This document shows positions 34,420-43,838 of a DNA stretch of 64,000 bases, in pieces. The stretch comes from Longimicrobium terrae (GTDB lineage: Bacteria; Gemmatimonadota; Gemmatimonadetes; Longimicrobiales; Longimicrobiaceae). Position 1 is the stretch's first letter. Every line of letters begins with the position of its first letter. The position numbers and the translations under genes were made by a program. The stretch spans positions 124,001-188,000 of the forward strand of contig NZ_JACHIA010000010.1 of NCBI RefSeq assembly GCF_014202995.1, written 5' to 3'. The notes under the pieces are model-generated. The model was given only the letters and a program-made list of their open reading frames with translations, did not search any database and was not told where the DNA came from.

Positions 34420-37101
34420 TTACTGCAGCCGCGCCACAGCCACGCGGAGCGTGCCGGGCAGCGCGCCACCGCCATTGCCCGACAGCTTGAGCAGCTGGGC
34501 CTTGGTCTGCGTGCCGGAGATCTCGTACCACAGCATGCCGCCGCCACGCATGGTGGTGGTGATGGGCGTCGCGGTGAAGCTGCCGAACGCGTACTGCTGC
34601 GGCGTGAGCGGATACGGCAGCGTGTACGTGCCGGGCAGGTCCGCGTTCAGCCCGGCGTAGATGCTGCGCAGGTTCCACGTCTGCACCTTGATGTCGTTGT
34701 TCGACGTGGTCAGCCCGGGGTAGTCGTCAGCCGCAAGCGACAGCGCCCATCCGCCCAGCAGGTTGTCGAGCGACGTGCCCGCGCGCGCCGTAAGGTTGGT
34801 GGCGCCGCTGGTGGTGCTCTGCGTCAGCGCCGTCAGGAAATCGGCGTCCGACGAGCCGTAGCGGTCGATGGCGTAGCGCACCAGCGACCACGAGTTCGCG
34901 TACCAGTAGCTCGCGTTGTCCGAGGCCGTCGCGCCAAAGGGCGAAAGCAGGCGCGCGTTCTGGCCGAACATGGTGGTGTACATCGACGAGAAGTGCCGCT
35001 GCATGATGCTGGCGGGGCGGCGCGTGTTGCCGTCGCACTCCGCGAAGCCCGCGGGCCGCACGTCGCAGTACAGGTTGATGGGGTTGGACGCCGAGCCGTA
35101 GCCGGTGTTGGCCTTCCACGCCACGTTGTCCACCGCGTTGCGCATCCACAGCTCTTCGCTGTGGCGGGCAAGGCCCTCTTCCAGCCACGCCGCCTCGTAC
35201 GAAGGGGCGTTGTTGGCCACGCGCGCCGAGTTGGACGCCACGTGCTTGGCCTCGTGGATGAAGGTGGAGCGGATGGTACGGTACCAGTTGTCCGGCGTGT
35301 TGCCGCTGCTGTACCCCGTCGCGTTGACCACCGGCTGGTAGGCGTAGAAGAACTCGCCGAAGTTGCTGGCGCCGAAGGTGCCGGTGCCGGTGTACGGCCC
35401 GCCGACGGCCGGCGTGTTGGCGTCGTCGTTGGGGAACTGGTCGCAGCTCACCACGTAGCCCGCCACGCCGCTGAAGCTGTTGTTGATGCGCGGCGTGAAC
35501 AGCGCGATCAGCACGCCGTTGTTGTCCGTCTCCGCGTCACGGCGCAGGATGTCGCCGAAGTTGGTGCGGAGGATCGGCTCCATGTCGTTGTTGAACTGGT
35601 CGCCGATCTTCTGGTAATTGGCCGCCATCGCGGGGCTGTTGGCGCTCTTGAACGCGTCCGGCGTGGCGTCGTCTTCGTAGATGGCGATCTTGCCGTCAAA
35701 GTACACCCGCGTGGCGCTGACGACGTAGTAGCTGTTGCAGATGTTGCTGACGTTGATGTTGGACACCCGGAAGGTGCGCGTCGGCGCCGGATCCTGGGAG
35801 ACCACGCTGCGGTTGGCGCGCATGCGCGGGTCGCCGCGGAACTTGGCCATGCCCCGCTCGTACGCCACGCGGTTCTTTTCCAGCAGGTCCGCATGGCGGT
35901 CGTCGGCCGCGCGCTGCGCCGCCTGGGCCACGTAGCCGTCCAGCGTGAGGCCGGCGGGCACGGGAGCGGAGACGTTCGCGGGCGCCTGCACCGCCGGGGC
36001 CTCACCGGAGCCGTCCGCCGCGAAGGTAAAGGGCGAGTTGCTGCTGGGGCTGGTGCTGTTGCTGAACACCGACACCAGGTAGCGCGTCTGCACGCCGGTG
36101 GCCGTGAGCTCGTTGCAGGGCACCTCGGCGGCGTTGGTGATGATGAACGACTCGCCCACACCCAGCGTGCGCTGCGTGACCTGGAGCGGGCGGGCGACAG
36201 CCACACCGCGCATGCCGCCGCTCTGCACGTCGATCCCCACCGTGCCGCTGCTGACGCAGGGGACGATCACCGACAGCTGCGTGCTGCTGCCGCCGGTCAC
36301 CGTGGCCGTGGCGCCACCGATGCGGACGGTGTTGCTGGCGGGGGTGGCGTTGAAGTTGTAGCCGGTCAGCGTGATGGCGGCGCCCGGCACCAGGGAGGCG
36401 GCCGAGACGTCGGTCACCTGCGGCGCCACCGTCTCGGTTTCACCGGCGGGCGTCTCGGTCTGCACGTACACCTGGAAGGTGAACGACGTCACGCCCGGAT
36501 CCAGATTGAAGATCCAGCGGCGCGGGGTGGACACCTCGCCCGAGGCCAGGATTCCGTCCGCGCCCAGGCTGGTGCCCGAGTACTGGAAGTACGGCTGCTC
36601 TTCGCCGCTGATGCTGGCGACGCCGTCCGGGTTGGCGACGGTGGCCGAGCCGGCGGGGAAGGCCGCGGGACCCGTGTGAAAGAACACGCGCAGCCCGGTG
36701 GATTCCGGCGTGGAGCCGTCGGTGGTGCCCATGGCCAGGCTGGCCAGGTTCTGCACCGTCGCCCGGAACTCGAAGGCGCCGGCCGTCGCCTTGAGGCTGT
36801 CGGACGCCAGGCGCACGTACGAGCCCTGCCCGCCGTAGGTGTGCGTCACCCGGGACGGTCCGCTTCCCGGCGCCAGCAGCGCGCTCACGCCGCCCGCACC
36901 ATCGGCGAAGCACTCCACCGACTTGTCGGCGACCATGGCGCGGCAGGTGAGCACGCCCAGCGCGCCCTCGGCGCCCGGAAGCGTCGCGCGCTTCTGGCCG
37001 GAATCGGTGGAGTCGGCGCAGGCAGCGGCCGCGGCCAGCAGCAGCAGCGCGGCGCCGGCACGCGCGGTTCGCGACGCGCGGGGCAGAATCGGATTGTCCA
37101 T
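34420..37101 (-). CDS. Large lipoprotein with IPT/TIG domain and HEAKH metallopeptidase motif (copy A)
   Basis: This 893-residue surface or periplasmic protein starts with a lipobox (LLLLAAAAACADS). An N-terminal beta domain is followed by an IPT/TIG domain (VAPQVTDVSAASLVPGAAIT, TLTGYNFNATPASNTVRIG), a linker and a catalytic-like domain with HExxH in FIHEAKHVASNSA and the nearby acidic residues AAWLEEGLARHSEELWM, the layout of M30-like zinc peptidases. The C-terminal domain ends with a strand-rich segment. It is a paralogue of the gene at 37636, with long identical stretches such as SYYVVSATRV and IRSTFIHEAKHVASN. The frame continues upstream of the lipobox to 37527, but that part is non-coding. 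Confidence 0.88.
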   Translation of the reverse strand: MDNPILPRASRTARAGAALLLLAAAAACADSTDSGQKRATLPGAEGALGVLTCRAMVADKSVECFADGAGGVSALLAPGSGPSRVTHTYGGQGSYVRLASDSLKATAGAFEFRATVQNLASLAMGTTDGSTPESTGLRVFFHTGPAAFPAGSATVANPDGVASISGEEQPYFQYSGTSLGADGILASGEVSTPRRWIFNLDPGVTSFTFQVYVQTETPAGETETVAPQVTDVSAASLVPGAAITLTGYNFNATPASNTVRIGGATATVTGGSSTQLSVIVPCVSSGTVGIDVQSGGMRGVAVARPLQVTQRTLGVGESFIITNAAEVPCNELTATGVQTRYLVSVFSNSTSPSSNSPFTFAADGSGEAPAVQAPANVSAPVPAGLTLDGYVAQAAQRAADDRHADLLEKNRVAYERGMAKFRGDPRMRANRSVVSQDPAPTRTFRVSNINVSNICNSYYVVSATRVYFDGKIAIYEDDATPDAFKSANSPAMAANYQKIGDQFNNDMEPILRTNFGDILRRDAETDNNGVLIALFTPRINNSFSGVAGYVVSCDQFPNDDANTPAVGGPYTGTGTFGASNFGEFFYAYQPVVNATGYSSGNTPDNWYRTIRSTFIHEAKHVASNSARVANNAPSYEAAWLEEGLARHSEELWMRNAVDNVAWKANTGYGSASNPINLYCDVRPAGFAECDGNTRRPASIMQRHFSSMYTTMFGQNARLLSPFGATASDNASYWYANSWSLVRYAIDRYGSSDADFLTALTQSTTSGATNLTARAGTSLDNLLGGWALSLAADDYPGLTTSNNDIKVQTWNLRSIYAGLNADLPGTYTLPYPLTPQQYAFGSFTATPITTTMRGGGMLWYEISGTQTKAQLLKLSGNGGGALPGTLRVAVARLQ

Positions 37102-37635
37102 CAGATGGCGTCCAAGGTACGGGAAGGGGATCACGCCGGGCTGCGGTGGGCGCATTCCGGTGACTGGGCGGAGCGGTGGGGCAGACGCGCGGAGAACCCC
37201 GGAACCGGGGCGGCGACGTCGAAGGTGGCGCATGGGGCTGAAACGAACGCCGTCGCAGCACTGCGCGGCGTCCGTCAAAGTGCTGCATGACTGCTCCAAA
37301 GTCAACGGCCATGGCAAGATACCCGGCGCGGTGAGCCGGGCGCGCCTGGGGTGGAGAGCCGCCCTTTCATCCTGTTCCAGCCGGAAAAACCGGTGGCGGG
37401 CCTGTGTTTGCAACCGCGGGGAACGGATCAGGAGCGGGATGCGGACAAACTGATACATCCGCGGCCCGCCATCATCACGCCATCCTCTGCGCGGTGGAGG
37501 GAACGGTGTCGGGGCTCCTCCGGCCACCGAAGCAGACGGGGGAGGCGGCCGTGACGGCCGCCTCCCCCGGAATCAGGCTTCTTCCATTCGCGCGCGACGC
37601 GGCGCATGCGCGGAGGAGCCTGGCGCGCGATCCGC
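37102..37635. other. Gap between the two HEAKH paralogues
   Basis: It holds the promoter side of copy A and, near copy B's end, a palindrome at 37538-37568. No gene is supported. Copy B has no lipoprotein gene after it, unlike copy A. Confidence 0.5.
37538..37568 (-). terminator. Palindrome after HEAKH copy B, probable terminator
   Basis: GGGGGAGGCGGCC pairs perfectly with GGCCGCCTCCCCC over a GTGAC loop, 68 nt past the stop of copy B. The same palindrome occurs inside the lipoprotein gene after copy A (34317-34347). There is no T-run, so the terminator role is tentative. Confidence 0.5.
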
Positions 37636-40299
37636 CTACTGCACCCGCACGATGGCCATGCGCACGGCGGCGGGGAGCGGGGCGCCGCCGATCCCCTCCA
37701 GCGTGAGCAGCTGGGGCTGGGTCTGCTCGCCGGAGAGGCCGTACCACAGCACACCGCCACCGCGCAGCGTGGTGATCGCCGGCGTGGTAAAGGCGCCGAA
37801 CGAGCGCGGCTCCGGCACCAGCGGATACGCCAGCGGAAAGCCCGAGGCATTGGGATCGGTGCTCATCCCGGCAAAGATGCTCCGCAGGTTCCAGGTGGGG
37901 AACTGGATGGCGGCGGGCGGATTGGCGAGGTCCGGCTCGTTGTCCGCGGCCAGCGCGAGCGCCCATCCACCCAGGATTTCGTCCAGCGGCGCGCCGGCCA
38001 CGGCGGTCAGCGCGGCCGGCCCGGTCGCGGTGGACTGATTCACCGCGGTGAGGAACGCCGCGTCGGAGGTGCCGTAGCGGTCGATGGCGTAGCGCACCAG
38101 CGACCACGAAATCCCGTACCACACGCTGCTGATGTCCGCTTCCGTGGCGCCGAAGGGCGACAGCAGCCGCGCGTTGGTGGCGTACATCTGCGTGTACAAC
38201 GAGGTGAAGTGCCGCAGCATCAGTCGCGCGGGGCGCCGCCGGTTGGCCGCGCACTCCGGCGATCCCGCGCGGCGCAGGTCGCAGTAGATGTTGACCGGGT
38301 TGGCGGCCGAACCGAAGCCGGTGTCGCCCTTCCACGCCACGCGGTCCACCACGTTGCGCATCCACAGCTCTTCCGCGTGGCGCGCCGTGCCCTCTTCCAG
38401 CCACGACGCCTGGCTCCCGGCGGCGCCGTTGGCGATGCGCGCGGCGTTGGAGGCCACGTGCTTGGCTTCGTGGATGAAGGTAGAGCGGATGGTGCTGTAC
38501 CAGCTTTCGGCCGTGTTGCCGGCGTACCCCGGGCCGGGAACCACCGGCTGGTACGCGTAGAAGAACTCGCCGAAGTTGCTGGCTCCGTTGCGTCCCGTGC
38601 CTGTGTACGGGCCGCCCACCGGCGGATCGCGGGTGTCGTCGTTGGGGAACTGGTCGCAGGCGACCACGAAGCCGGCCAGGGTGGCGTAGGCGTTCACGCG
38701 CGGCGAGAACAGCGCGATCAGCACCCCGTTGTTGTCCGTCACCGCGTCGCGGCGCAGGACGTCGCCGAAGTTTTCGCGGAGGACGGGCTCCATGTCGTTG
38801 TTGAACTGGTCGCCGATCTTCCGGTAGTTGACGGCCATCTCGGGGTTGTTCGCCGCCTTGAAGGCGGCCGGAGTGGCGTCGTCCTCGTAGATGGCGAGCT
38901 TGCCGTCGTAGTACACCCGCGTGGCGCTGACCACGTAGTAGCTGTTGCAGACGCTGCCCACGACGTTGGACACGCGAAAGGTGCGGCTGGGCGCCGGGGG
39001 GGCGGGAGCGATGGCGTCACGCCGCGGGCGCATCCGCGGGTCCGCGCGAAAGCGGGGATACAGCTGCTCGTACGCCGCGCGGTTCTTTTCCAGCAGCTCG
39101 CCGTGGGCCTGCTCCGCGCGCCGCACAGCCGCCTCGGCGAGGTAGCCGTCCAGGGTGAACCCCGGCGCGGCCACGGCGGCGGGGAGCGCGTCCGCCGGCG
39201 GTACGGCCGGGTCCGACGAGAACGCGGCGGGCGAGTTGCTGCCGGGCACGGTGCTGTTGCTGAACACCGCCACCGTGTACCGGGTCTGGCGGCCGGTGGG
39301 TGTGAGCTCATTGCACCCCACCCGGGCGTAGTCGCTGATGACGACCGACTCGCCCACCTCCAGCGCACGCTGCGTGACCCGCAGCGGCCGGGCGACGGCC
39401 ACGCCGCGCAGCCCGCCGGCCTGCACGTCGATGCCGACGGTCCCGCTGCTGATGCAGGGAACGATCACCGACAGCTGCGTGGCGCTGGCGCCGGTCACCG
39501 GGGCCGCGGCGCCGCCGATGCGGACCGTGTTGCCGGCCGGCGCGGAGCTGAAGTTTTCGCCGGTGAGCGTGATGGTGTCGCCGGGCACCAGGGTGGAGGC
39601 GGACACCTCGCTCACCTGCGGCGCCACGGTCCGGATGTCCGCCTCCGGCGTCTCCGTGCGCACGTACGCCTGAAAGGTGAACGAGGTCACGCCGCCGCTC
39701 AGGGTGAACACCCAGCGCCGGGCGGCGGACACCTCGCCGGGGGCCAGGATGCCGTCCGGCCCCAGGGCGGCGCCGGCGTACTGAAAGTAGGGCTGGCCGG
39801 GTCCCGTAAAGTCTCCGGTGCCGTCCGCGTTTCCCGGGGTGACCGAGCCGGACGGGGAGGCGACCGGCAGGGTGTGAAGGAACACCTGGAGCCCCGCGTC
39901 ACCGGGCGTGGCGCCGTCCCCCGTGGACATCGGCTGGTCGCTCAGGTTCTGCACCGTCGCGTCCAACTCCAGGGCCGCGTCCGTCGCGGTGATGTTGGCA
40001 AAGGCCAGCCGGGCGTACTGTCCCTCGCCGCCGATGGTGTGCGCCACCGCGGCGGGACCCGTTCCCGGCGAGAGCGACAGGCGGGCGCCGCCCTGGTCGT
40101 CCGCGAAGCACTCCACGCGCCGGTCGGCGATCTGCGCGCGGCAGGTGAACACCGCCAGGTCGCCCCGCGCGCCCCGGACGTCCGCGCGGGCCCGTCCGGA
40201 ACCGGTAGAATCCGCGCAGGCCGCGGCCGCCAGCAGCAGCAGCAGCGCGGTGCCCATGCGCGCGATTCGCGACGCGGCGGGCGGAGGGAACTTGTCCAT
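37636..40299 (-). CDS. Large lipoprotein with IPT/TIG domain and HEAKH metallopeptidase motif (copy B)
   Basis: This 887-residue paralogue of copy A keeps the same domain order: lipobox (LLLLLAAAAACADS), beta domain, IPT/TIG domain (VSASTLVPGDTITLTGENFS) and the zincin motif FIHEAKHVASNAA with WLEEGTARHAEELWM. The DNA is conserved along its length, which marks a tandem duplication. Differences cluster in the N-terminal 250 residues. It is divergent from the hen1 operon at 40803, with 503 bp between. These proteins probably degrade extracellular protein, but neither substrate nor activity is proven. Confidence 0.88.
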   Translation of the reverse strand: MDKFPPPAASRIARMGTALLLLLAAAACADSTGSGRARADVRGARGDLAVFTCRAQIADRRVECFADDQGGARLSLSPGTGPAAVAHTIGGEGQYARLAFANITATDAALELDATVQNLSDQPMSTGDGATPGDAGLQVFLHTLPVASPSGSVTPGNADGTGDFTGPGQPYFQYAGAALGPDGILAPGEVSAARRWVFTLSGGVTSFTFQAYVRTETPEADIRTVAPQVSEVSASTLVPGDTITLTGENFSSAPAGNTVRIGGAAAPVTGASATQLSVIVPCISSGTVGIDVQAGGLRGVAVARPLRVTQRALEVGESVVISDYARVGCNELTPTGRQTRYTVAVFSNSTVPGSNSPAAFSSDPAVPPADALPAAVAAPGFTLDGYLAEAAVRRAEQAHGELLEKNRAAYEQLYPRFRADPRMRPRRDAIAPAPPAPSRTFRVSNVVGSVCNSYYVVSATRVYYDGKLAIYEDDATPAAFKAANNPEMAVNYRKIGDQFNNDMEPVLRENFGDVLRRDAVTDNNGVLIALFSPRVNAYATLAGFVVACDQFPNDDTRDPPVGGPYTGTGRNGASNFGEFFYAYQPVVPGPGYAGNTAESWYSTIRSTFIHEAKHVASNAARIANGAAGSQASWLEEGTARHAEELWMRNVVDRVAWKGDTGFGSAANPVNIYCDLRRAGSPECAANRRRPARLMLRHFTSLYTQMYATNARLLSPFGATEADISSVWYGISWSLVRYAIDRYGTSDAAFLTAVNQSTATGPAALTAVAGAPLDEILGGWALALAADNEPDLANPPAAIQFPTWNLRSIFAGMSTDPNASGFPLAYPLVPEPRSFGAFTTPAITTLRGGGVLWYGLSGEQTQPQLLTLEGIGGAPLPAAVRMAIVRVQ

Positions 40300-40802
40300 C
40301 AAATGGTACTCGGGTGCGGATACTGAAGTCTGCTTGCGCCGCTCCGCGAAAAGGCGTTGCGGCGATGGGGAAAAGCGGGTCGGGCGGATGGTCACGCGCG
40401 GCGCACGGAACCGCGGCCCGGCCTTCCAGACTGCCGCGCGGCCGCCGCAGCGTCAACCGGCCCGGGGCGATCCCCGGAGCGGTATTCTGGACGCCGGGAA
40501 CCGCGGCTCGTCACATGTTTCGCGGCCGTTCTGCAACGCCCGGCCGCCGGCGATTCGGACAGCTGACGCGCACCGGCCGGAAACGGATGTCCCGCAACTC
40601 CGGGGCCGTCCCTTTGGGGCCGCGGACCCGGATCGTGGTCCCGCGCGGACGGCCGGCATCGTCCGCGGTCCCGGTGAGTTCCGCCGGCGCATCCGTGTCG
40701 GAAAATAGAAATCGGCGTGATCTTTCGCCATCGATCCCCGCTGCACGCCGGGGAATCGTGGCAGGAGCGCGCTTCCATCCATCAACGCTGGATTGCACCA
40801 CC
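40300..40802. other. Divergent promoter region between HEAKH copy B and hen1
   Basis: No gene and none of the interspersed repeats is present. An AT-rich spot (GGAAAATAGAAATC, about 40700-40713) about 100 bp before hen1 stands out from the G+C-rich background and may be a -10 region for the RNA-repair operon, but no matching -35 is clear. A small hairpin (CCCCG...CGGGG) follows at about 40737-40754. Confidence 0.4.
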
Positions 40803-42266
40803 ATGCTGCTCACCATCCGCACGACGCACGCGCCCGCCACCGACCTGGGCTACCTGCTGGGAAAGAACCCGGCGCGGTCGCAGCGCTTTGACCTGGGGTT
40901 CGGGACGGCGCACGTCTTTTATCCCGAAGCCACGGAGGAGGCGTGCACGGCGGCGCTGCTGCTGGACGTGGATCCCGTGGGCCTGGTGCGCGGGCGCGGC
41001 AACGGCGACGGCGGCACGCTTGACCAGTACGTGAACGACCGGCCGTACGCCGCGTCGTCCTTTCTGTCCGTCGCGCTGTCGCGGGTGCTGCGCAGCGCCA
41101 TGTCGGGGGTGAGCCGCGACCGTCCGGAACTGGCCGCCACCGCCATCCCGCTGGAGGCGCGCATCACGGTGGTTCCCGTGCGCGGCGGGGCGGAGGTGCT
41201 GCGGCGCCTGTTCGAGCCGCTGGGCTACGTGGTGGATGCGGAGGCGCATCCGCTGGACCCCGCGCACCCGGAGTGGGGCGACAGCCGCTACCTGACCGTC
41301 ACCCTGCGCGCCGAAACCCGTCTGGCCGCGCTGCTGACGCACCTGTACGTGCTGATTCCCGTGCTGGACGGCGCCAAGCACTACTTCGTGGGGGATGAGG
41401 AGGTCGAGAAGCTGCTGCGCCACGGCGAGGGCTGGCTGGCCGCCCACCCGGAGCGCACGATGATCGCCTCGCGCTACCTGAAGCGCCGCCGCTCGCTGGT
41501 GGACCAGGCGCTGGCCCGGCTGGTGGAGCCCGAGCCGGACGCCGCGGACGAGGGCGCCGCGCCGGACGAGCCCACGCTGGCCGCCGTCCGCGACGCGGAG
41601 GAGGGGGCGCTGGAGGCGCGCATAAGCCTGCACCAGCAGCGGCTGGAAACGGTGATGCAGGCGCTGCGCGAAAGCGGCGCCGCCCGCGTGCTGGACCTGG
41701 GCTGCGGCGAGGGAAAGCTGCTGCGCATGCTGCTGGCCGAGCCGCGCTTCACGGAAATCGTGGGGATGGACGTGTCGCACCGCGTGCTGGAGGTGGCCGC
41801 GGACCGGCTGAAGCTGGACCGGCAGCCCCCGCGCGTCCGCGACCGCGTGCGGCTGATCCACGGCGCGCTCACGTATCGCGACGGGCGCCTGGCCGGCTAC
41901 GACGCGGCCGCCGTGGTGGAGGTGATCGAGCACCTGGATGCGCCGCGGCTGGCGGCATTCGAGCGGGTGCTGTGGGAGTACGCCCGTCCGGAAACGATCG
42001 TGCTGACCACGCCCAACGCGGAATACAACGTCCGCTGGCCCACGCTGCCCGCCGGCCGCTTTCGCCACAGGGACCATCGGTTCGAGTGGACGCGGGCGGA
42101 GTTCGCGGAATGGGCGGAGGGCGTGTGCGCGCGGTTCGGCTACATCGTCCGCCTGCTCCCCGTGGGCCCGGTGGACGAGGAGGTCGGCGCGCCGACGCAG
42201 ATGGCGGTGTTCACCCGCACGGACTCGGCCATGGTGGACGTGAGTCTGGAAAGCGGGGATGGATGA
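40803..42266 (+). CDS. hen1: Hen1, 3'-terminal RNA ribose 2'-O-methyltransferase
   Basis: This 487-residue protein methylates the 2'-OH at a 3' RNA end during Pnkp-mediated repair, so the same site cannot be cut again. The N-terminal half is the ligase-activating domain (GYLLGKNPARSQRFDLGFGT, AHPLDPAHPEWGDSRYLTVT). The C-terminal half is the methyltransferase: SAM motif VLDLGCGEGKLL, metal-binding EVIEHLD, TTPNAEYN and the His-rich FRHRDHRFEWTRAEFAEWA. The ATG at 40803 was chosen; upstream extension to 40314 is non-coding. Its TGA overlaps the next ATG (ATGA at 42263), which starts a tightly coupled six-gene operon ending in pnkp. Confidence 0.95.
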   Translation: MLLTIRTTHAPATDLGYLLGKNPARSQRFDLGFGTAHVFYPEATEEACTAALLLDVDPVGLVRGRGNGDGGTLDQYVNDRPYAASSFLSVALSRVLRSAMSGVSRDRPELAATAIPLEARITVVPVRGGAEVLRRLFEPLGYVVDAEAHPLDPAHPEWGDSRYLTVTLRAETRLAALLTHLYVLIPVLDGAKHYFVGDEEVEKLLRHGEGWLAAHPERTMIASRYLKRRRSLVDQALARLVEPEPDAADEGAAPDEPTLAAVRDAEEGALEARISLHQQRLETVMQALRESGAARVLDLGCGEGKLLRMLLAEPRFTEIVGMDVSHRVLEVAADRLKLDRQPPRVRDRVRLIHGALTYRDGRLAGYDAAAVVEVIEHLDAPRLAAFERVLWEYARPETIVLTTPNAEYNVRWPTLPAGRFRHRDHRFEWTRAEFAEWAEGVCARFGYIVRLLPVGPVDEEVGAPTQMAVFTRTDSAMVDVSLESGDG

Positions 42267-43801
42267 TCAACCGGCTGATCCGCTTTTTCAGCGGACGGGA
42301 TCCGGAGCCGGTGGCCGGGCCGGGGCCGGTGCTGGACGAGCAGTACGTGGAAGCCCGGATCATGGCGCGGCTGCTGGATGTGCTTCGTGCCGGCGACGCG
42401 GAGCGCGCGTTGGCGGAGGCGGCGCTGCGCCGGGAGGCCGACTCCGTTTTCCCCAGCCAGTGGCCGCGGACGGACGCCATCCTCCGCGGCTGGCGCTACC
42501 TGGGCTACTACACAGAGCGCCCGGACGCGGCCACGCCCGTACGTCCCGGCTCCGCCGCGGCCGAGGTGCTGGCCTCGCACGGCGACGGGTTCGTGCGCGC
42601 GGAGATGGTGGCGCGGCTGGCGGAGCAGCGCGACGGGCGTGAGCTGTGGCCGCTGCTGCTACGCGCCAAGGACTGGGTGCCGCAGGTGCGGGACGCCGCG
42701 CGCGCCGCGCTGCGTGACCGTCTGCTGGCGGGATACGAGGAGCACTGGATGCGCAACCTGGCGCTGGTGCTCTGGGCGGGCGAAGGCGAACGGGCCGACG
42801 CTGGACTGGCGGCGGAGGTGATGGCGCTGGTGCGGGCATCGCCGCGGGGCGAGGAGATGCTGACGCGCGGCCTGCACTCGGGGGAAAGGGCGGTGCGCCA
42901 CGCCGCCTTCGCCGCGCTGACGGACGTCGGGGGTCCAGAGTTGGCTTACAGGCTGGAAACCGTGCTGCTGCGTTCGGACGACGTGGCGGTGCGGCGGCGG
43001 GCGGCGGCCATGGTCGCAACGCTGGAGGATGAGGATGCGCGAAGGCTGCACGCGTACCTTCGGCTGGACCGCGCGGCCGTGATCCGGGCGCGCGGGCTGG
43101 AACTCGCCGTCCGCGTGGCGACGGACCCGGAGTGGATGCTGCGCGAGGGGTTGGTGGACCGCTCCGCGATGGTGCGGCAGACGGCGCGCTTTCATCTGAA
43201 GACGGTGGCCCCGCTGGATGTGGCGGCGTTTTACCGCGAGCGGATCACGGCGGATCATCCCCAGCTGGCCGTGGCAGTGGCCGGCCTGGGGGAGACGGGG
43301 ACGGCGGCGGATTTCGGCATCCTCTCGGCACAGCTGAACCACCGGTCGGCCGCGGTGCGGCGGGCGGCGGTGCGCGCGCCGGACAGGCTGGCGGGCGGAA
43401 GCGAGGTGGAGGTGTTTCTCGCCGCGCTGAACGACGCGTCGGGCGGCGTGTCCAGGCAGGCGGTGGAGGCGCTGCGCTCGCGGCGCAGCCTGGTGCCGGC
43501 GGGCCGGCTCGCGGCGCTGGCGGAGGCGGATGAGGCGCACGTGCGCCGCAACGCGTTCCGCCTGCTGCAGACGGGACCCGCGTGGAGCGCGATCGTGTGG
43601 ATTCTGCGCGGCTGTGCGGATGACGATCCCCGGATCGCACTGGCGGCGCAGAACCATCTTCGCCGCTGGCGGCCGCGGCTGAACCGCACGGCCGCGCAGC
43701 CGTCGATGGCGCAGAAGCTCGCCGCGCGCGAGGCGATGAACGAGGCGGGCGATCGAATCCCGCCATCCATGAAAGACTGGCTCCACTTCGTTCTCCGCTG
43801 A
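42263..43801 (+). CDS. HEAT-repeat protein of the RNA-repair operon
   Basis: This 512-residue cytoplasmic protein is built from Arg/Ala-rich helical repeats, for example DAARAALRDRLLAGYEEHWM, RAVRHAAFAALTDVGG, VAVRRRAAAMVATLEDEDAR and SAAVRRAAVRAPDRLAGG, the spacing of HEAT repeats. There is no catalytic motif. Translation is coupled to hen1 through ATGA. HEAT proteins of this kind can be RNA- or protein-binding platforms; a role in presenting damaged RNA to the repair enzymes is an inference from the operon. Confidence 0.82.
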   Translation: MINRLIRFFSGRDPEPVAGPGPVLDEQYVEARIMARLLDVLRAGDAERALAEAALRREADSVFPSQWPRTDAILRGWRYLGYYTERPDAATPVRPGSAAAEVLASHGDGFVRAEMVARLAEQRDGRELWPLLLRAKDWVPQVRDAARAALRDRLLAGYEEHWMRNLALVLWAGEGERADAGLAAEVMALVRASPRGEEMLTRGLHSGERAVRHAAFAALTDVGGPELAYRLETVLLRSDDVAVRRRAAAMVATLEDEDARRLHAYLRLDRAAVIRARGLELAVRVATDPEWMLREGLVDRSAMVRQTARFHLKTVAPLDVAAFYRERITADHPQLAVAVAGLGETGTAADFGILSAQLNHRSAAVRRAAVRAPDRLAGGSEVEVFLAALNDASGGVSRQAVEALRSRRSLVPAGRLAALAEADEAHVRRNAFRLLQTGPAWSAIVWILRGCADDDPRIALAAQNHLRRWRPRLNRTAAQPSMAQKLAAREAMNEAGDRIPPSMKDWLHFVLR

Positions 43802-43838
43802 CCGGCGGAGCGCGCCGGGGCGGAACGAGAGGAGTACC

